Below are positions 17,936-29,322 of a stretch of 64,000 bases of DNA, in pieces. The notes beneath the pieces are model-generated. The model worked only from the letters and a program-made list of their open reading frames with translations. It was not told where the DNA came from and did no database searches. The stretch's first letter is position 1; the number at the start of each line of letters is the position of its first letter. Origin of the DNA: Paracoccus isoporae (GTDB lineage Bacteria; Pseudomonadota; Alphaproteobacteria; Rhodobacterales; Rhodobacteraceae); assembly GCF_900101865.1 (NCBI RefSeq), contig NZ_FNAH01000003.1, forward strand, positions 1 to 64,000. The letters are read 5' to 3'. Both the position numbers and the translations under genes were made by a program.

Positions 17936-18640
17936 ATGGCACGCACCGACCGGCTGATGAGACTGATGGACGCGCTGCGCCGCCTGCCCGCCCCGGTCAC
18001 CGCCGCGCGGCTGGCGGAGGAAACCGGCGTCAGCCCGCGCCAGCTTTACCGCGACATCGCGACATTGCGGGCGGGCGGCGCGCTGATCGACGGCGAGGCG
18101 GGGCTGGGTTACCGGCTGATCGAGGATGGCGCGCTGCCGCCGCAAAGCTTTTCACGGCTGGAGATCGAGGCGTTGCAACTGGCCGTGGGCGCCCTGCCCC
18201 GGATCGGGGATGCCGCCCTGATCGAGGCCGCCAACACCGCGCTTTCACGGATCGCCGCTACCCTGCCCGAGCCGCAGGTCCAGCACCTCATGCATTCGGT
18301 GATGCGCAGCTTCGGGCCGCAAAGCACGCGCGCGGAGCCGTCCGTCGACATGGCGCTGATCCGCCGCGCCTGCTGGGCGGAGGATGAGTTGTCGATCCGC
18401 TATCGCGACCTGCAGGACCGGGACACAGAGCGGGTGATCCGCCCGCTCGGCCTGTCGCTGTCCGAGCATTCCATGATGTTGCTGGGTTGGTGCCTGCTGC
18501 GCGAGGATTTCCGGATCTTTCACTGCAACCGGATCCTATCTGTCGAATGCACCGGGCAGAGTTTCCGTCCGCATCGCGTCCGCCTGCTGCGCGATTACGT
18601 GGCGGCGCGGCGCGAATGCGACGCCGCACCGCCGATGTGA
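17936..18640 (+). CDS. YafY-family HTH/WYL transcriptional regulator
   Basis: A 234-residue regulator. The N-terminus is a DeoR-type winged helix (LMDALRRLPAPVTAARLAEE, GVSPRQLYRDIATL), and the C-terminal half is a WYL ligand-sensing domain (LSIRYRDLQDRDTERVIRPL then WCLLREDFRIFHCNRI). It is divergent from the GST gene, so a local regulator of that gene is the natural inference. The effector is unknown; WYL domains commonly sense nucleotides or other small ligands. Confidence 0.9.
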   Translation: MARTDRLMRLMDALRRLPAPVTAARLAEETGVSPRQLYRDIATLRAGGALIDGEAGLGYRLIEDGALPPQSFSRLEIEALQLAVGALPRIGDAALIEAANTALSRIAATLPEPQVQHLMHSVMRSFGPQSTRAEPSVDMALIRRACWAEDELSIRYRDLQDRDTERVIRPLGLSLSEHSMMLLGWCLLREDFRIFHCNRILSVECTGQSFRPHRVRLLRDYVAARRECDAAPPM

Positions 18641-18642
18641 AA

Positions 18643-18672
18643 CGGGGCCGCGCGATCGCTCGCACGGCCCCG
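18643..18672. terminator. bidirectional hairpin between convergent genes
   Basis: CGGGGCCG (18643-18650) pairs with CGGCCCCG (18665-18672), a perfect 8-bp stem whose loop contains the palindrome GCGATCGC. It sits 2 bp after the regulator stop and 21 bp before the end of the convergent barrel gene. There is no T tract. Confidence 0.6.
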
Positions 18673-18692
18673 CGAAATCACCGATCGGCAGA

Positions 18693-19439
18693 TCAGAACT
18701 GGTAGTTCACGCCCAGCTTGATCTGGTGCCAGTCGGGCGTCGCTTCGGTGGTGCGGTCATTCACGTCGCTCAGCGTCTTCTTGTCGTAACGCTGGTATTC
18801 CCACTCGCCCGTCATCGACCATTTGTCGCTGAATCGCCGCTCGACGCCGAGGCCGACGATGAAACCGTTCGTGGTCTCGCCGTCATCCTTGATCGACACC
18901 GCGCCCGCGGCACCCGCAGTTCCGGTGACGGCATAGTCGAAATCGGCGCGCGCGATGCCGGAGATGCCGTAAAACAGCGTATTCCCGGCCTGGTTCAGCA
19001 GACCGGTCTTGAAGCGCAGCGCGAGGACGCTGTTCATCTCCACATCAGCGGTATAGCCGCCGGAGCTGAGCTTGTCGCTGACCGATCCGGCGTCATACCC
19101 CAGCTCGGCCCCGATCACCCAGTTGCGCTCGCCCCATAGCTGCTGGGTGCGATAGCCCGCGCGCAGCCCGTAATTCGCACCGCTGAGCTTCATCTTGCCG
19201 AGCGAGGTATAGAGACGGGTCTGGCCCTGGCTGATGCCGACCACGTCATCGCCGCTGAAGCCGTAACCGAGCGTGGCACCGCCATAGGCACCTGACCAGT
19301 CAAAGCCCGCATTCACGTCGTCAACGACCACCACCTCGGGGGCGGCACCCCCGACCGGAGCGGTATAGCCGCCGGCACAGACCGAAGTCGCAGCACAGAT
19401 CCCTGCTGCCGCGGCCAGATTCACAAACGTCATTTTCAT
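18693..19439 (-). CDS. outer-membrane beta-barrel protein
   Basis: A 248-residue secreted protein with a signal peptide (MKMTFVNLAAAAGICAATSV, cleaved near CAGG) and a mature part of alternating beta strands ending in the outer-membrane targeting pattern IKLGVNYQF with terminal Phe. DWSGAYGGATLGYGFSGDD and similar Gly/aromatic strands are typical of small OmpA-like/Opa-like barrels of alphaproteobacteria. Role unknown, perhaps structural. ATG 19439 follows TGGAG. A perfect CtrA-type site lies about 86-100 bp upstream. The gene is convergent with the YafY-type regulator. Confidence 0.85.
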   Translation of the reverse strand: MKMTFVNLAAAAGICAATSVCAGGYTAPVGGAAPEVVVVDDVNAGFDWSGAYGGATLGYGFSGDDVVGISQGQTRLYTSLGKMKLSGANYGLRAGYRTQQLWGERNWVIGAELGYDAGSVSDKLSSGGYTADVEMNSVLALRFKTGLLNQAGNTLFYGISGIARADFDYAVTGTAGAAGAVSIKDDGETTNGFIVGLGVERRFSDKWSMTGEWEYQRYDKKTLSDVNDRTTEATPDWHQIKLGVNYQF

Positions 19440-19524
19440 GCACAACTCCACAAGCAGAAGGGAAATTCCCCCGGTGAACATTCCCGTACAGAATATCGAG
19501 CCGGCGACACCGCGACAATCTATC

Positions 19525-19539
19525 TTAACGATAGGTTAA
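19525..19539 (-). promoter_or_regulatory. CtrA-type binding site upstream of the barrel gene
   Basis: TTAA (19525-19528), seven bases, TTAA (19536-19539). On the minus strand it reads TTAACCTATCGTTAA, including the preferred TTAACC half. It is an exact full-site match in an AT-richer 277-bp intergenic region, and the nearest downstream start on that strand is the barrel gene at 19439. Confidence 0.7.
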
Positions 19540-19758
19540 AGAGTTCAGTGCATTAGCGCCGGCAGTGAGGCAGGATTACCACAGAATTTCGTCCACAGGT
19601 TGAACTTTTCTGCAAAATTCGCGCATGATGGAAAGGCCAGGATCAGTTTCAATAGTTAACTTTTTGCATCATGAGCCGCCGCGTCCGCCCGCGTGATCCG
19701 GCCGCACAGCGAGGCCCTGCTGGGTGACAGGGCAGTGATCTCCCCATGCCGCGGCCGG

Positions 19759-22209
<2,451 letters not shown>

Positions 22210-22355
22210 TTACTCTGCGCAATATATAGTCGTCTGACGCGGTAAAGTCACGGCAAAGACACAGTATTTCGTGGCTCTGCCGTGCAGGGCGTCATGCGGT
22301 TGCGCAGGGTCAGCGCGGCGCGGCAGAGTAGCGGTGTCACTGGTGGGAAACATTG

Positions 22356-23903
22356 ATGTCCTGGCTGCGCCTCTTGCTCGTCCTGATCCTCGCGGTGCTG
22401 CTGCTGTGGCTCCTGGGGCGGTGGCTCTTTCCCATATCCTCGACCGAGGGGCGCGGGGCGGAGACATCCATCCCCTTCGATGAAAGCACCACGCTGGGTC
22501 CGCGCGCGGCACAGGCCTTCGCGGAACATCCCGGCCGGACCGGCGTGATCCCGCTTTCCGACGGCAACCAGGCCCTTCAGAGCCGGATCGCGCTCGCCCA
22601 GGGCGCGGAGCGGTCGCTCGACGTGATGTATTACATCTGGCACACGGACGAATCCGGTCTGCTGCTGCTGGATGCGCTGCGCGATGCCGCCGAACGCGGC
22701 GTGCGGGTGCGGCTGCTGCTGGATGATAACGGCATCAGCGGCATGGACGCGATGCTGGCCGGGCTGGACGCATTGCCGAATTTCTCGGTGCGGCTGTTCA
22801 ACCCTTCGCCGATCCGCCGCCCGAAAATGGCGGGTTTCGCGCTCTACCCGCTGCGGATGAACCGGCGCATGCACAACAAGGCGTTTCTGGTCGATGGCGC
22901 GGTCGCCATTGTCGGCGGGCGCAATATCGGCAACGAATATTTCTCGGTCGGGGATGCGCCGGCCTATCTGGATCTGGACGTGCTGGCGACCGGGCAGGTG
23001 GTGAACGACACGGCCGCCATCTTCGATGAATACTGGAACAGCCGGCCGGTTCTGGAACTGGACCGGGTCATCACGCGAGGCGGCGATCTGTCCGGGTTCG
23101 ATGACGCGGTCGCGGCCGCGGAACGCTCGGACGCAGGGCAGAAGATAACCCGGCAGATCGGCACCGAGGCGGGCGCGATGGCGGCGGGCGAAGCGCCGCC
23201 GATGGAATGGACCGATGTGCGCGTCGTGGCCGACGATCCCGCGAAGGGCATGGGCGAGGCCTCGCGCGAGGAGCTGATGATTACGCGGCTGACCGATATT
23301 CTGGGCGAGGTGGAGCGCAATCTGGACCTCGTGTCGGCGTATTTCGTTCCCGGCAGGCAGGGCAGCCGCTTCTTCGCCGGGCTGGCCTCAGCGGGGGCGC
23401 GCATCCGGGTGCTGACCAATTCCTGGCGGGCGACGGATGTGCCGATGGTCCATGCAGGATATGTCAAATACCGGCGCGAATTGCTGGAAGCCGGGGTCGA
23501 TCTCTTCGAGCTCAAACCCGGCGAGGAGGCGCCGAGCGGCAAGGCCGAGCTGGGGCCGGTCGGCGCGTCGGGCGCGTCGCTGCACGCCAAGACCTTCTCG
23601 GTCGATGATGCGCGGCTGTTCATCGGATCGTTCAATTTCGATCCGCGTTCGGCCCTGCTGAATTGCGAGATGGGATTCCTGATCGAAAGCCCCGGCATGG
23701 CGCAGGCAGGGGCCGATGCGATGACCGACCGGCTGATCGGCCGCAGCTATCAGCCGCTGCTGACCGAGGGTGGCAAGATGGTCTGGCGCGACCCGCGCGA
23801 CGATGGCGGGGCGCGGCTGATCGAGCATGAGCCGGGGCTGGGTCCGCTTGATCGCGTGCTGGTCTATGTGCTGAATGTGCTGCCGATCGAGTGGCTGCTG
23901 TAA
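22356..23903 (+). CDS. phospholipase D-like (cardiolipin synthase-type) membrane protein
   Basis: A 515-residue protein with an N-terminal membrane anchor (LLLVLILAVLLLWLLGRWL) and two PLD domains. The HKD motifs are complete: MHNKAFLVDGAVAIVGGRN at about residues 171-189 and LHAKTFSVDDARLFIGSFNF further on. Such proteins make cardiolipin from phosphatidylglycerol or act as phospholipases; the length and anchor resemble the ClsC/YmdC-like branch. ATG 22356 follows GTGGGAAA; a TTG lies one codon earlier. It reads opposite to gyrB and recF, between them. Its 3' end abuts the recF stop. Confidence 0.85.
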   Translation: MSWLRLLLVLILAVLLLWLLGRWLFPISSTEGRGAETSIPFDESTTLGPRAAQAFAEHPGRTGVIPLSDGNQALQSRIALAQGAERSLDVMYYIWHTDESGLLLLDALRDAAERGVRVRLLLDDNGISGMDAMLAGLDALPNFSVRLFNPSPIRRPKMAGFALYPLRMNRRMHNKAFLVDGAVAIVGGRNIGNEYFSVGDAPAYLDLDVLATGQVVNDTAAIFDEYWNSRPVLELDRVITRGGDLSGFDDAVAAAERSDAGQKITRQIGTEAGAMAAGEAPPMEWTDVRVVADDPAKGMGEASREELMITRLTDILGEVERNLDLVSAYFVPGRQGSRFFAGLASAGARIRVLTNSWRATDVPMVHAGYVKYRRELLEAGVDLFELKPGEEAPSGKAELGPVGASGASLHAKTFSVDDARLFIGSFNFDPRSALLNCEMGFLIESPGMAQAGADAMTDRLIGRSYQPLLTEGGKMVWRDPRDDGGARLIEHEPGLGPLDRVLVYVLNVLPIEWLL

Positions 23904-24980
23904 TCAGTCCGCCTCGCGGATTTCGGATGCGGTATCCGGGCGCGCGACGGCGAAGCGGCGGGCGCGGCCGGCAAATTCTGCAAACAATTCCGGCCCGGTG
24001 CCGGTCAGAAAGCTTTGCGCGCCAAGCGCCGTGATCTGGTCATAGAGCGCATCCCGGCGATCCGCGTCCAGATGGGCGGCGACCTCGTCGAGCAGCAGAA
24101 GCACCGGTTGATCCGACAAGGCGCGGGCATTGGCGAGGATCAGCGACAGCAGCAGCGCCTTTTGCTCACCGGTCGAGGACAGCGCCGCAGGCATGTCCTG
24201 CGCCCCCCAGCTTGCACCCAGATCGGCGCGATGCGGCCCGGTCAGGCTGCGCCCCGCCGCCAGATCGCGCGGCCGCATTGCGGCCAGCCGTCCGGCGATA
24301 TCCGCTTCGCTTGGATCGTCGGCAAACCCCTCCCCCGCCATGAGCCGCAGCCGCGCGGCCGGAAAGCCGGTGGACTCGTCCTGCGCGGCCGTGATCGCGT
24401 CGAGCGCCGCCAGCCGGTTGGCCGTCAGCCGCGCACCGGCGGACGCCATCTGCGATTCCAGCGCGCGATACCAGCCCGGATCGGTGACCTGGTCGCGCAG
24501 CAGCCGGTTGCGCTCGCGCATCGCCTTGTCATAGCCGAGCGACGCCTCGGCGTGATCGGGATGAAAGCTGAGCGTGATCCGGTCCAGAAACCGCCGCCGC
24601 CCCTCCGGTGCCTCGGTCCACAGCCGGTCCATCGCCGGGGTCAGCCAGATCACCCGCATCAGCGCCCCGAGCGCGGTCTGCGGCGCAGGCTTGCCGTTCA
24701 TCGCCACCTCGCGCCTTGCTGCGGGCGGGGCGGTGGTCTCTACCTCGTCCTCGCCGATGCGGGCGCGGATCCGCCAGCCGGCACCTACGCCCTGCCTTGC
24801 CTGATCGGCGGGCGGGGCGCCGCGCATCCCGCGGCCGGGCGACAGCATCGAGATCGCCTCCAGCACATTGGTCTTGCCCGACCCGTTCGGCCCGTAAAGC
24901 GCGACCGGCCGCGCATCGAGGTCGAGAGCGAGGCGCGGCCAGGAACGGAACTGGGCAAGTGACAGGTGAGAGAGAATCAC
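23904..24980 (-). CDS. recF: DNA replication and repair protein RecF
   Basis: Loads RecA on gapped DNA with RecO and RecR. At 358 residues it has the SMC-like ATPase features: Walker A ALYGPNGSGKTNVLEAISML near residues 28-47, signature STGEQKALLLSLILAN, and Walker B VLLLLDEVAAHLDADR. The start overlaps the dnaN stop by 4 bp (ATGA), giving the standard dnaA-dnaN-recF order. Its end abuts the convergent PLD gene. Confidence 0.96.
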   Translation of the reverse strand: MILSHLSLAQFRSWPRLALDLDARPVALYGPNGSGKTNVLEAISMLSPGRGMRGAPPADQARQGVGAGWRIRARIGEDEVETTAPPAARREVAMNGKPAPQTALGALMRVIWLTPAMDRLWTEAPEGRRRFLDRITLSFHPDHAEASLGYDKAMRERNRLLRDQVTDPGWYRALESQMASAGARLTANRLAALDAITAAQDESTGFPAARLRLMAGEGFADDPSEADIAGRLAAMRPRDLAAGRSLTGPHRADLGASWGAQDMPAALSSTGEQKALLLSLILANARALSDQPVLLLLDEVAAHLDADRRDALYDQITALGAQSFLTGTGPELFAEFAGRARRFAVARPDTASEIREAD

Positions 24981-26095
24981 ACGCGCATCGGCATGACGAC
25001 ATAGACCGCCGAGGGATCGGTGCCCTCGCGGATCAGCGCGGCATCGCCCGAGCCGTTGAACATGAACACCGCGTTCTCGCGGTCGATCTGGGCGGCGATT
25101 TCCTGCAGATATTTGGCGTTGAAGCCGATCTCCAGCGGATCGTCGCCGTAAGCCACCGCCAGTTCCTCATCGGCGGTGCCGGAATCGGGGGCATTCACCG
25201 ACAGCACCACGCTGTCCATCTCCAGCGCCAGCTTCACCGCGCGGGAGCGTTCGCTGCTGACTGTCGCCACCCGATCGACGGCGCGGGCGAAATCATTCGC
25301 GTCCACCTCCATCTTGCGGGCATTGCCCATCGGGATGACGCGCGTGTAATCGGGGAAGGTGCCGTCGATGACCTTGGAGGTCAGGGTGATGTTCGGGGTC
25401 GCGAAGCGCACCTTGGTCTCGCTGACCGAGACGGCGATCTGCGCCTCGTCATCCTCCAGCAGCTTGCGCAGTTCCGCCACGGTCTTTTTGGGCACGATGA
25501 CACCGGGCATCTCGGCGGCGCCATCCGGCAAGGGTGCGTCGATCCGCGCCAGACGGTGCCCGTCCGTGGCGACGCAGCGCAGCACCTGACCCTCCTCCGA
25601 TTCGGTCACATGCATGTATACCCCGTTGAGGTAGTAGCGCGTCTCCTCGTTGGAGATGGCGAATTTCGACTTGTCGAACAGGCGGCGCAACACCTGCGCC
25701 GAGGCGGCGAAATTCGCCGTGTATTCGGCATTGGCCATCACCGGGAAATCCTCGGTGGGCAGCGTCGCGAGCGTGAAGTTCGACCGGCCCGCCTGCACGG
25801 TCAGCCGCTCATTCGCGCCGTCCACCGCAATCGTCACGAGCGCGCCGTCGGGCAGTTTGCGCGAGATTTCATTGAGCATCTGCGCCGAGACGGTGGTGGC
25901 GCCGGGGCGTTCCACATGGGCCGGCGCGCGGTCCACAACTTCCGTGTCGAGGTCGGTCGCGCGGAAGCTGACCCCGTCCGGCACGGCCTCGATCTGCACA
26001 TTGGCCAGGATCGGGATCGTGTGCCGCCGCTCCACCACCGATTGCGCCTGTGCCACGGCCTTCACCAGATCGGCCCGTTCGATCGAGAATTTCAT
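24977..26095 (-). CDS. dnaN: DNA polymerase III sliding clamp (beta)
   Basis: The ring-shaped processivity clamp; a 372-residue protein with the usual threefold domain repeat. It starts MKFSIERADLVKAVAQAQSV and includes RPGATTVSAQMLNEISRKLP, RYYLNGVYMHVTE, MPGVIVPKKTVAELRKLL and the ending DPSAVYVVMPMRV, where the C-terminal MPMRV is the standard tail. ATG 26095 is chosen because the upstream extension to 26128 is not conserved in the family. It is coupled to recF and follows dnaA after 88 bp. Confidence 0.98.
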   Translation of the reverse strand: MKFSIERADLVKAVAQAQSVVERRHTIPILANVQIEAVPDGVSFRATDLDTEVVDRAPAHVERPGATTVSAQMLNEISRKLPDGALVTIAVDGANERLTVQAGRSNFTLATLPTEDFPVMANAEYTANFAASAQVLRRLFDKSKFAISNEETRYYLNGVYMHVTESEEGQVLRCVATDGHRLARIDAPLPDGAAEMPGVIVPKKTVAELRKLLEDDEAQIAVSVSETKVRFATPNITLTSKVIDGTFPDYTRVIPMGNARKMEVDANDFARAVDRVATVSSERSRAVKLALEMDSVVLSVNAPDSGTADEELAVAYGDDPLEIGFNAKYLQEIAAQIDRENAVFMFNGSGDAALIREGTDPSAVYVVMPMRV

Positions 26096-26132
26096 TGTCT
26101 GCCCTCTGTCTCGCGCGCCGGATCGCACGCCT

Positions 26133-26154
26133 GGACCGGCCAGATCGCCGGTCC
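26133..26154. terminator. hairpin between dnaA and dnaN
   Basis: GGACCGGC (26133-26140) and GCCGGTCC (26147-26154) form a perfect 8-bp stem with a 6-nt loop in the 88-bp gap. No T tract follows, so it may be an attenuator or mRNA processing site rather than a full terminator. Confidence 0.4.
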
Positions 26155-26183
26155 GTGGAATGTCGATGGAAATGCGACCGGAA

Positions 26184-27548
26184 TCAAGCCTCGAGGGCGC
26201 GGCGCAGCAACTGCACGTCCTCGGCCAGCCCGTGATCCTCGCAGCAGAGTTCCTCGATCTTGCGCACGCCGTGCATGATGGTGGTGTGATCGCGCCCGCC
26301 GAAACGCCGCCCGATCTCGGGCAGGCTGCGGGTGGTCATCTGCTTGGCCAGATACATCGCCACCTGGCGCGGGCGGGCGATGGTGCGCACCCGCTTCTGC
26401 CCGACCATGTCCGAGAGCCTGATGTTATAATGCTCGGCCACCTTCCGCTGGATGTCTTCGATCGACAATTTGCGGTCGGAGGAGCGCAGGATGTCGGCCA
26501 GGCAATCCTGCGTCAGTTCCATGTCGATTTCCCGGCCCACCAGCGAGGCGAAGGCGAACAGGCGCTGCAGCGCCCCTTCCAGCACGCGGACATTCGAGGT
26601 GATGCGATGGGCCAGAAACTCCAGCACGCCCGGCGCGATCTGAAGCCCAGAATACTGGGCCCGAAACGCGTCGGCCTTGGATTGCAGGATTCCCAGGCGC
26701 AGCTCGTAATCGGTCGGGTGCAGATCGACCACCAGCCCGCATTGCAGACGCGACTTGATCCGATCCTCCATATCCTTGATCTCGCCCGGGGCGCGGTCGG
26801 CGGAAATCACGATCTGCTTGCCCTGATCGACAAGCGCGTTGAAGGTGTGGAAGAACTCCTCCTGCGTCGATTCCTTGCCGGCGATGAACTGCACGTCATC
26901 GACCATCAGCACCTCGACATTGCGGAACATCTCCTTGAAATCCATGATCGTGCGTTCGCGCAGGGCCTGGACGAAGCGATACATGAACTGTTCGGCCGAG
27001 AGATAGAGCACCCGCGATTCCGGGCGGCGGGCGCGGATCTCGCGCGCGATGGCGTGCATCAGATGGGTCTTGCCCAGCCCGACCCCGCCATAGAGGAACA
27101 GGGGATTGAACGTCACCGGCCCGCCTTCGGCCACGCGGCGCGCGGCAGCATGGGCCAGCTCGTTCGGCTTGCCGACCACGAAATTCTCGAAGGTGAAGCG
27201 CGCATCCAGCGGGGCGGACATCTCGGGATCCGCGCCACGCGCGGACTCCGCCGCCGCATCAGCCGCGTCACGTTTCGCCCCGGCGCGGGGCGCGGTGGGT
27301 TTCGGGCGGGCAGAGGCGACCTGAAAGCTCAGCCGGGCGACATCGGCGCCAGCCTTGACGAGCGCATCGCGGATCGCATCGGCGTAATGGCGCTGCACCC
27401 AGTCCGAGATGAAGCGCGTGGGCGTCGAGATCTGCGCCTCGCCCGATTCGATACCGGTCAGGCCGAGCGGCGCGATCCATGCGGTGTGGTTGTTGCTGCC
27501 GATCCTGTCCCGAAGTGCGTCACTGGCCCGATCCCATATCTCGTTCAT
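26184..27548 (-). CDS. dnaA: chromosomal replication initiator DnaA
   Basis: Opens the replication origin. A 454-residue protein with domain I (about 1-75), a linker rich in Ala/Arg/Pro (75-112), AAA+ domain III with Walker A YGGVGLGKTHLMHAI (about 153-167) and Walker B VEVLMVDDVQFIAGKE, and the DNA-binding domain IV with DHTTIMHGVRKIEEL near the C-terminus. ATG 27548 has GAGAAGA upstream. It begins the dnaA-dnaN-recF run. I see no cluster of TTATCCACA boxes in the gap upstream, so the origin is probably elsewhere. Confidence 0.98.
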   Translation of the reverse strand: MNEIWDRASDALRDRIGSNNHTAWIAPLGLTGIESGEAQISTPTRFISDWVQRHYADAIRDALVKAGADVARLSFQVASARPKPTAPRAGAKRDAADAAAESARGADPEMSAPLDARFTFENFVVGKPNELAHAAARRVAEGGPVTFNPLFLYGGVGLGKTHLMHAIAREIRARRPESRVLYLSAEQFMYRFVQALRERTIMDFKEMFRNVEVLMVDDVQFIAGKESTQEEFFHTFNALVDQGKQIVISADRAPGEIKDMEDRIKSRLQCGLVVDLHPTDYELRLGILQSKADAFRAQYSGLQIAPGVLEFLAHRITSNVRVLEGALQRLFAFASLVGREIDMELTQDCLADILRSSDRKLSIEDIQRKVAEHYNIRLSDMVGQKRVRTIARPRQVAMYLAKQMTTRSLPEIGRRFGGRDHTTIMHGVRKIEELCCEDHGLAEDVQLLRRALEA

Positions 27549-28056
27549 TCTTGTCTTCTCGTTCGTCTTTTTCCCCGGTTCCGGCCCTGTCGCATGCCGG
27601 GCGGCTCAACGCGCGATGGGGGCAGGACACAGACGGACGCTGCGACAATCGCGGTCGCATGGTCCGTCGGGACCGAACTGAATACACCGATCTCGCAGAA
27701 GGGATGGCAGCCCTTCCACATGGTCAGTGTCTGACCGGATGTCGGTCTATCAAAAACTGCGTGTCCGAGTTTCGGTGGCAGACCGAGCCGCACGCAATTT
27801 CCCCCAAGGCGACGTGAATCGCAGGAACGAAGCTAGCCGCTTGCCACTGCGTCCCGCAACCGATCTTCGCGCTTGACAGAAACTTCGCTGGAACGAATCC
27901 GGGACGCCAGTCACAAACCCGTCGTAAATCCAAAGGCTTGCTAAAAATTATTGGAAATTCAGAAGTTTGTGCTGCTGCACATGCAAAAGGGCGCATCCGG
28001 GATGCGCCCTAGCGTCAACTTGGCAGGCCGGATTTCCAGCCTGCGCTGAACGGAAT
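27549..28056. other. dnaA-rpsT intergenic region
   Basis: About 510 bp with no gene recognised. The right end holds the rpsT terminator (27985-28009). The remainder presumably carries the dnaA promoter on the minus strand. I looked for DnaA boxes (TTATCCACA and one-base variants) and found none convincing, nor a full CtrA site. A run of A/T (TAAAAATTATTGGAAATTC, 27943-27961) precedes the terminator. Confidence 0.6.
27985..28009 (-). terminator. rho-independent terminator of rpsT
   Basis: GGGCGCATC (27989-27997) pairs with GATGCGCCC (28001-28009), a 9-bp stem with a 3-nt loop. On the minus strand it is followed by TTTTGCAT. It lies about 48 bp beyond the rpsT stop. Confidence 0.88.
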
Positions 28057-28326
28057 TCACTTCGCTTCGACAGCCTTCACGCGGGCAGCCAGGCGCGAGA
28101 TTTTCCGCGCCGCGGTGTTCTTGTGATACACGCCCTTGGTGACGCCGCGCATAATTTCAGGCTGGGCCGACTGGAGGGCGGATTTCGCCGCCGCAGCATC
28201 GCCTGAAGCAATCGCTTCCTCGACCTTGCGCAGATAGGTGCGGATGCGCGAGCGGCGGGCCTTGTTGATTTCGGTGCGGCGCACGACCTGACGGGCGCGC
28301 TTCTTGGACTGGGCGGTGTTGGCCAT
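28057..28326 (-). CDS. rpsT: 30S ribosomal protein S20
   Basis: An 89-residue, Lys/Arg/Ala-rich helical protein that binds 16S rRNA early in 30S assembly. The start [20 protein letters not shown] and the segment [20 protein letters not shown] are diagnostic. An ACAGGA ribosome site lies a little upstream of ATG 28326. It sits alone between dnaA and the enoyl-CoA hydratase gene, with its own promoter and terminator. The leader contains a 6-bp hairpin (28381-28398). Confidence 0.98.
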   Translation of the reverse strand: MANTAQSKKRARQVVRRTEINKARRSRIRTYLRKVEEAIASGDAAAAKSALQSAQPEIMRGVTKGVYHKNTAARKISRLAARVKAVEAK

Positions 28327-28442
28327 GGGTTCGGTCCTGTGTGTTCTTCCAAATGTCGATCACGCAAAAGACCCATGGCGCCGTTCATCGTCGAACGGAC
28401 ATGATTCTTGCCTAAGCGGGCCCACGCGCATGTAAGCCCGGC

Positions 28443-28471
28443 CCTATACAGGCGACGGGCGGGAAAGCCAA
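28443..28471 (-). promoter_or_regulatory. candidate rpsT promoter
   Basis: On the minus strand TTGGCT (28471-28466), 17 bp, then TATAGG (28448-28443): each box matches the sigma-70 consensus at four of six positions. It would give a leader of about 110 nt before the S20 start. Confidence 0.45.
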
Positions 28472-28478
28472 GCGAAAA

Positions 28479-29255
28479 TCACTTGTCGCGGAATTGCGGC
28501 TCGCGCTTCTCCAGGAAGGCGGCCATGCCTTCCTTCTGATCCTCGGTCGCGAACAGCGCGTGGAACAGGCGGCGTTCGTATTGCAGCCCCTCCTGCAGCG
28601 TCGTCTCGTAGCTGCGGTTCACGGCTTCCTTCGCCGCCTTCACCGCGATCTGCGAGCGTTCTGCGATCTTCTTGGCGGCACTCATCGCCTCGGGGATCAG
28701 CTTCGCGGCCGGCACCACACGGCTGACCAGGCCGGACCGCTCGGCCTCTTCGGCATCCATGAACCGGCCGGTCAGGTTCATGTCCATCGCCTTTGACTTT
28801 CCGACAAAGCGGGTCAGGCGCTGCGTGCCGCCGATCCCGGCGATGACGCCCAGGTTGATCTCGGGCTGGCCGAATTTCGCATTCTCGGCGCAGATGATGA
28901 AGTCGCAGGCCATGGCCAACTCACACCCGCCGCCAAGCGCATAGCCCGACACGGCCGCGATGATCGGCTTGCGGATCTCGGAAATCTCTGCCGCGGGCGC
29001 GGCAAACAGGTTGTCGTGATAAACCTCGACGAAGCCCTTCTGCGACATTTCCTTGATGTCGGCCCCCGCGGCAAAGGCCTTGTCGCTGCCGGTGATGACG
29101 ATGCAGCGCACCTTGTCATTGCCGTCCGCATCGGCGAGCGCGGCGGTCAACTCTTCCAGCAGCTTGCTGTTCAGCGCGTTCAGCGCGTCGGGCCGGTTCA
29201 GGCGGATCAGCGCCACATTGTCGCTGATCTCGACATTGATGTTCTGGTAAGCCAT
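28479..29255 (-). CDS. enoyl-CoA hydratase
   Basis: A 258-residue crotonase-fold enzyme that hydrates 2-enoyl-CoA in fatty acid or amino acid breakdown. The oxyanion-hole segments are [17 protein letters not shown] and [20 protein letters not shown], followed by the catalytic Glu region [20 protein letters not shown], all matching mitochondrial-type short-chain hydratase closely. ATG 29255 is chosen because [10 protein letters not shown] matches the family start; the frame upstream (to 29510) is unrelated. It lies alone on the minus strand between mutM and rpsT. Confidence 0.95.
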   Translation of the reverse strand: MAYQNINVEISDNVALIRLNRPDALNALNSKLLEELTAALADADGNDKVRCIVITGSDKAFAAGADIKEMSQKGFVEVYHDNLFAAPAAEISEIRKPIIAAVSGYALGGGCELAMACDFIICAENAKFGQPEINLGVIAGIGGTQRLTRFVGKSKAMDMNLTGRFMDAEEAERSGLVSRVVPAAKLIPEAMSAAKKIAERSQIAVKAAKEAVNRSYETTLQEGLQYERRLFHALFATEDQKEGMAAFLEKREPQFRDK

Positions 29256-29322
29256 TCGGGCATCCCTTCGCGATTGCGGTCCGCAAACACCTAACAAAGC
29301 CGTGAGGGACTGGCCAGTGCCG

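Noticed and set aside
19560-19690. Origin-like AT-rich stretch next to gyrB with a TCGTCCACA sequence
   Set aside because: Only one imperfect DnaA-box-like sequence was found; the CtrA site there is better explained by the barrel gene promoter.
27549-28056. Replication origin between dnaA and rpsT
   Set aside because: No cluster of DnaA boxes or AT-rich unwinding region was seen. The adjacency alone is not enough.
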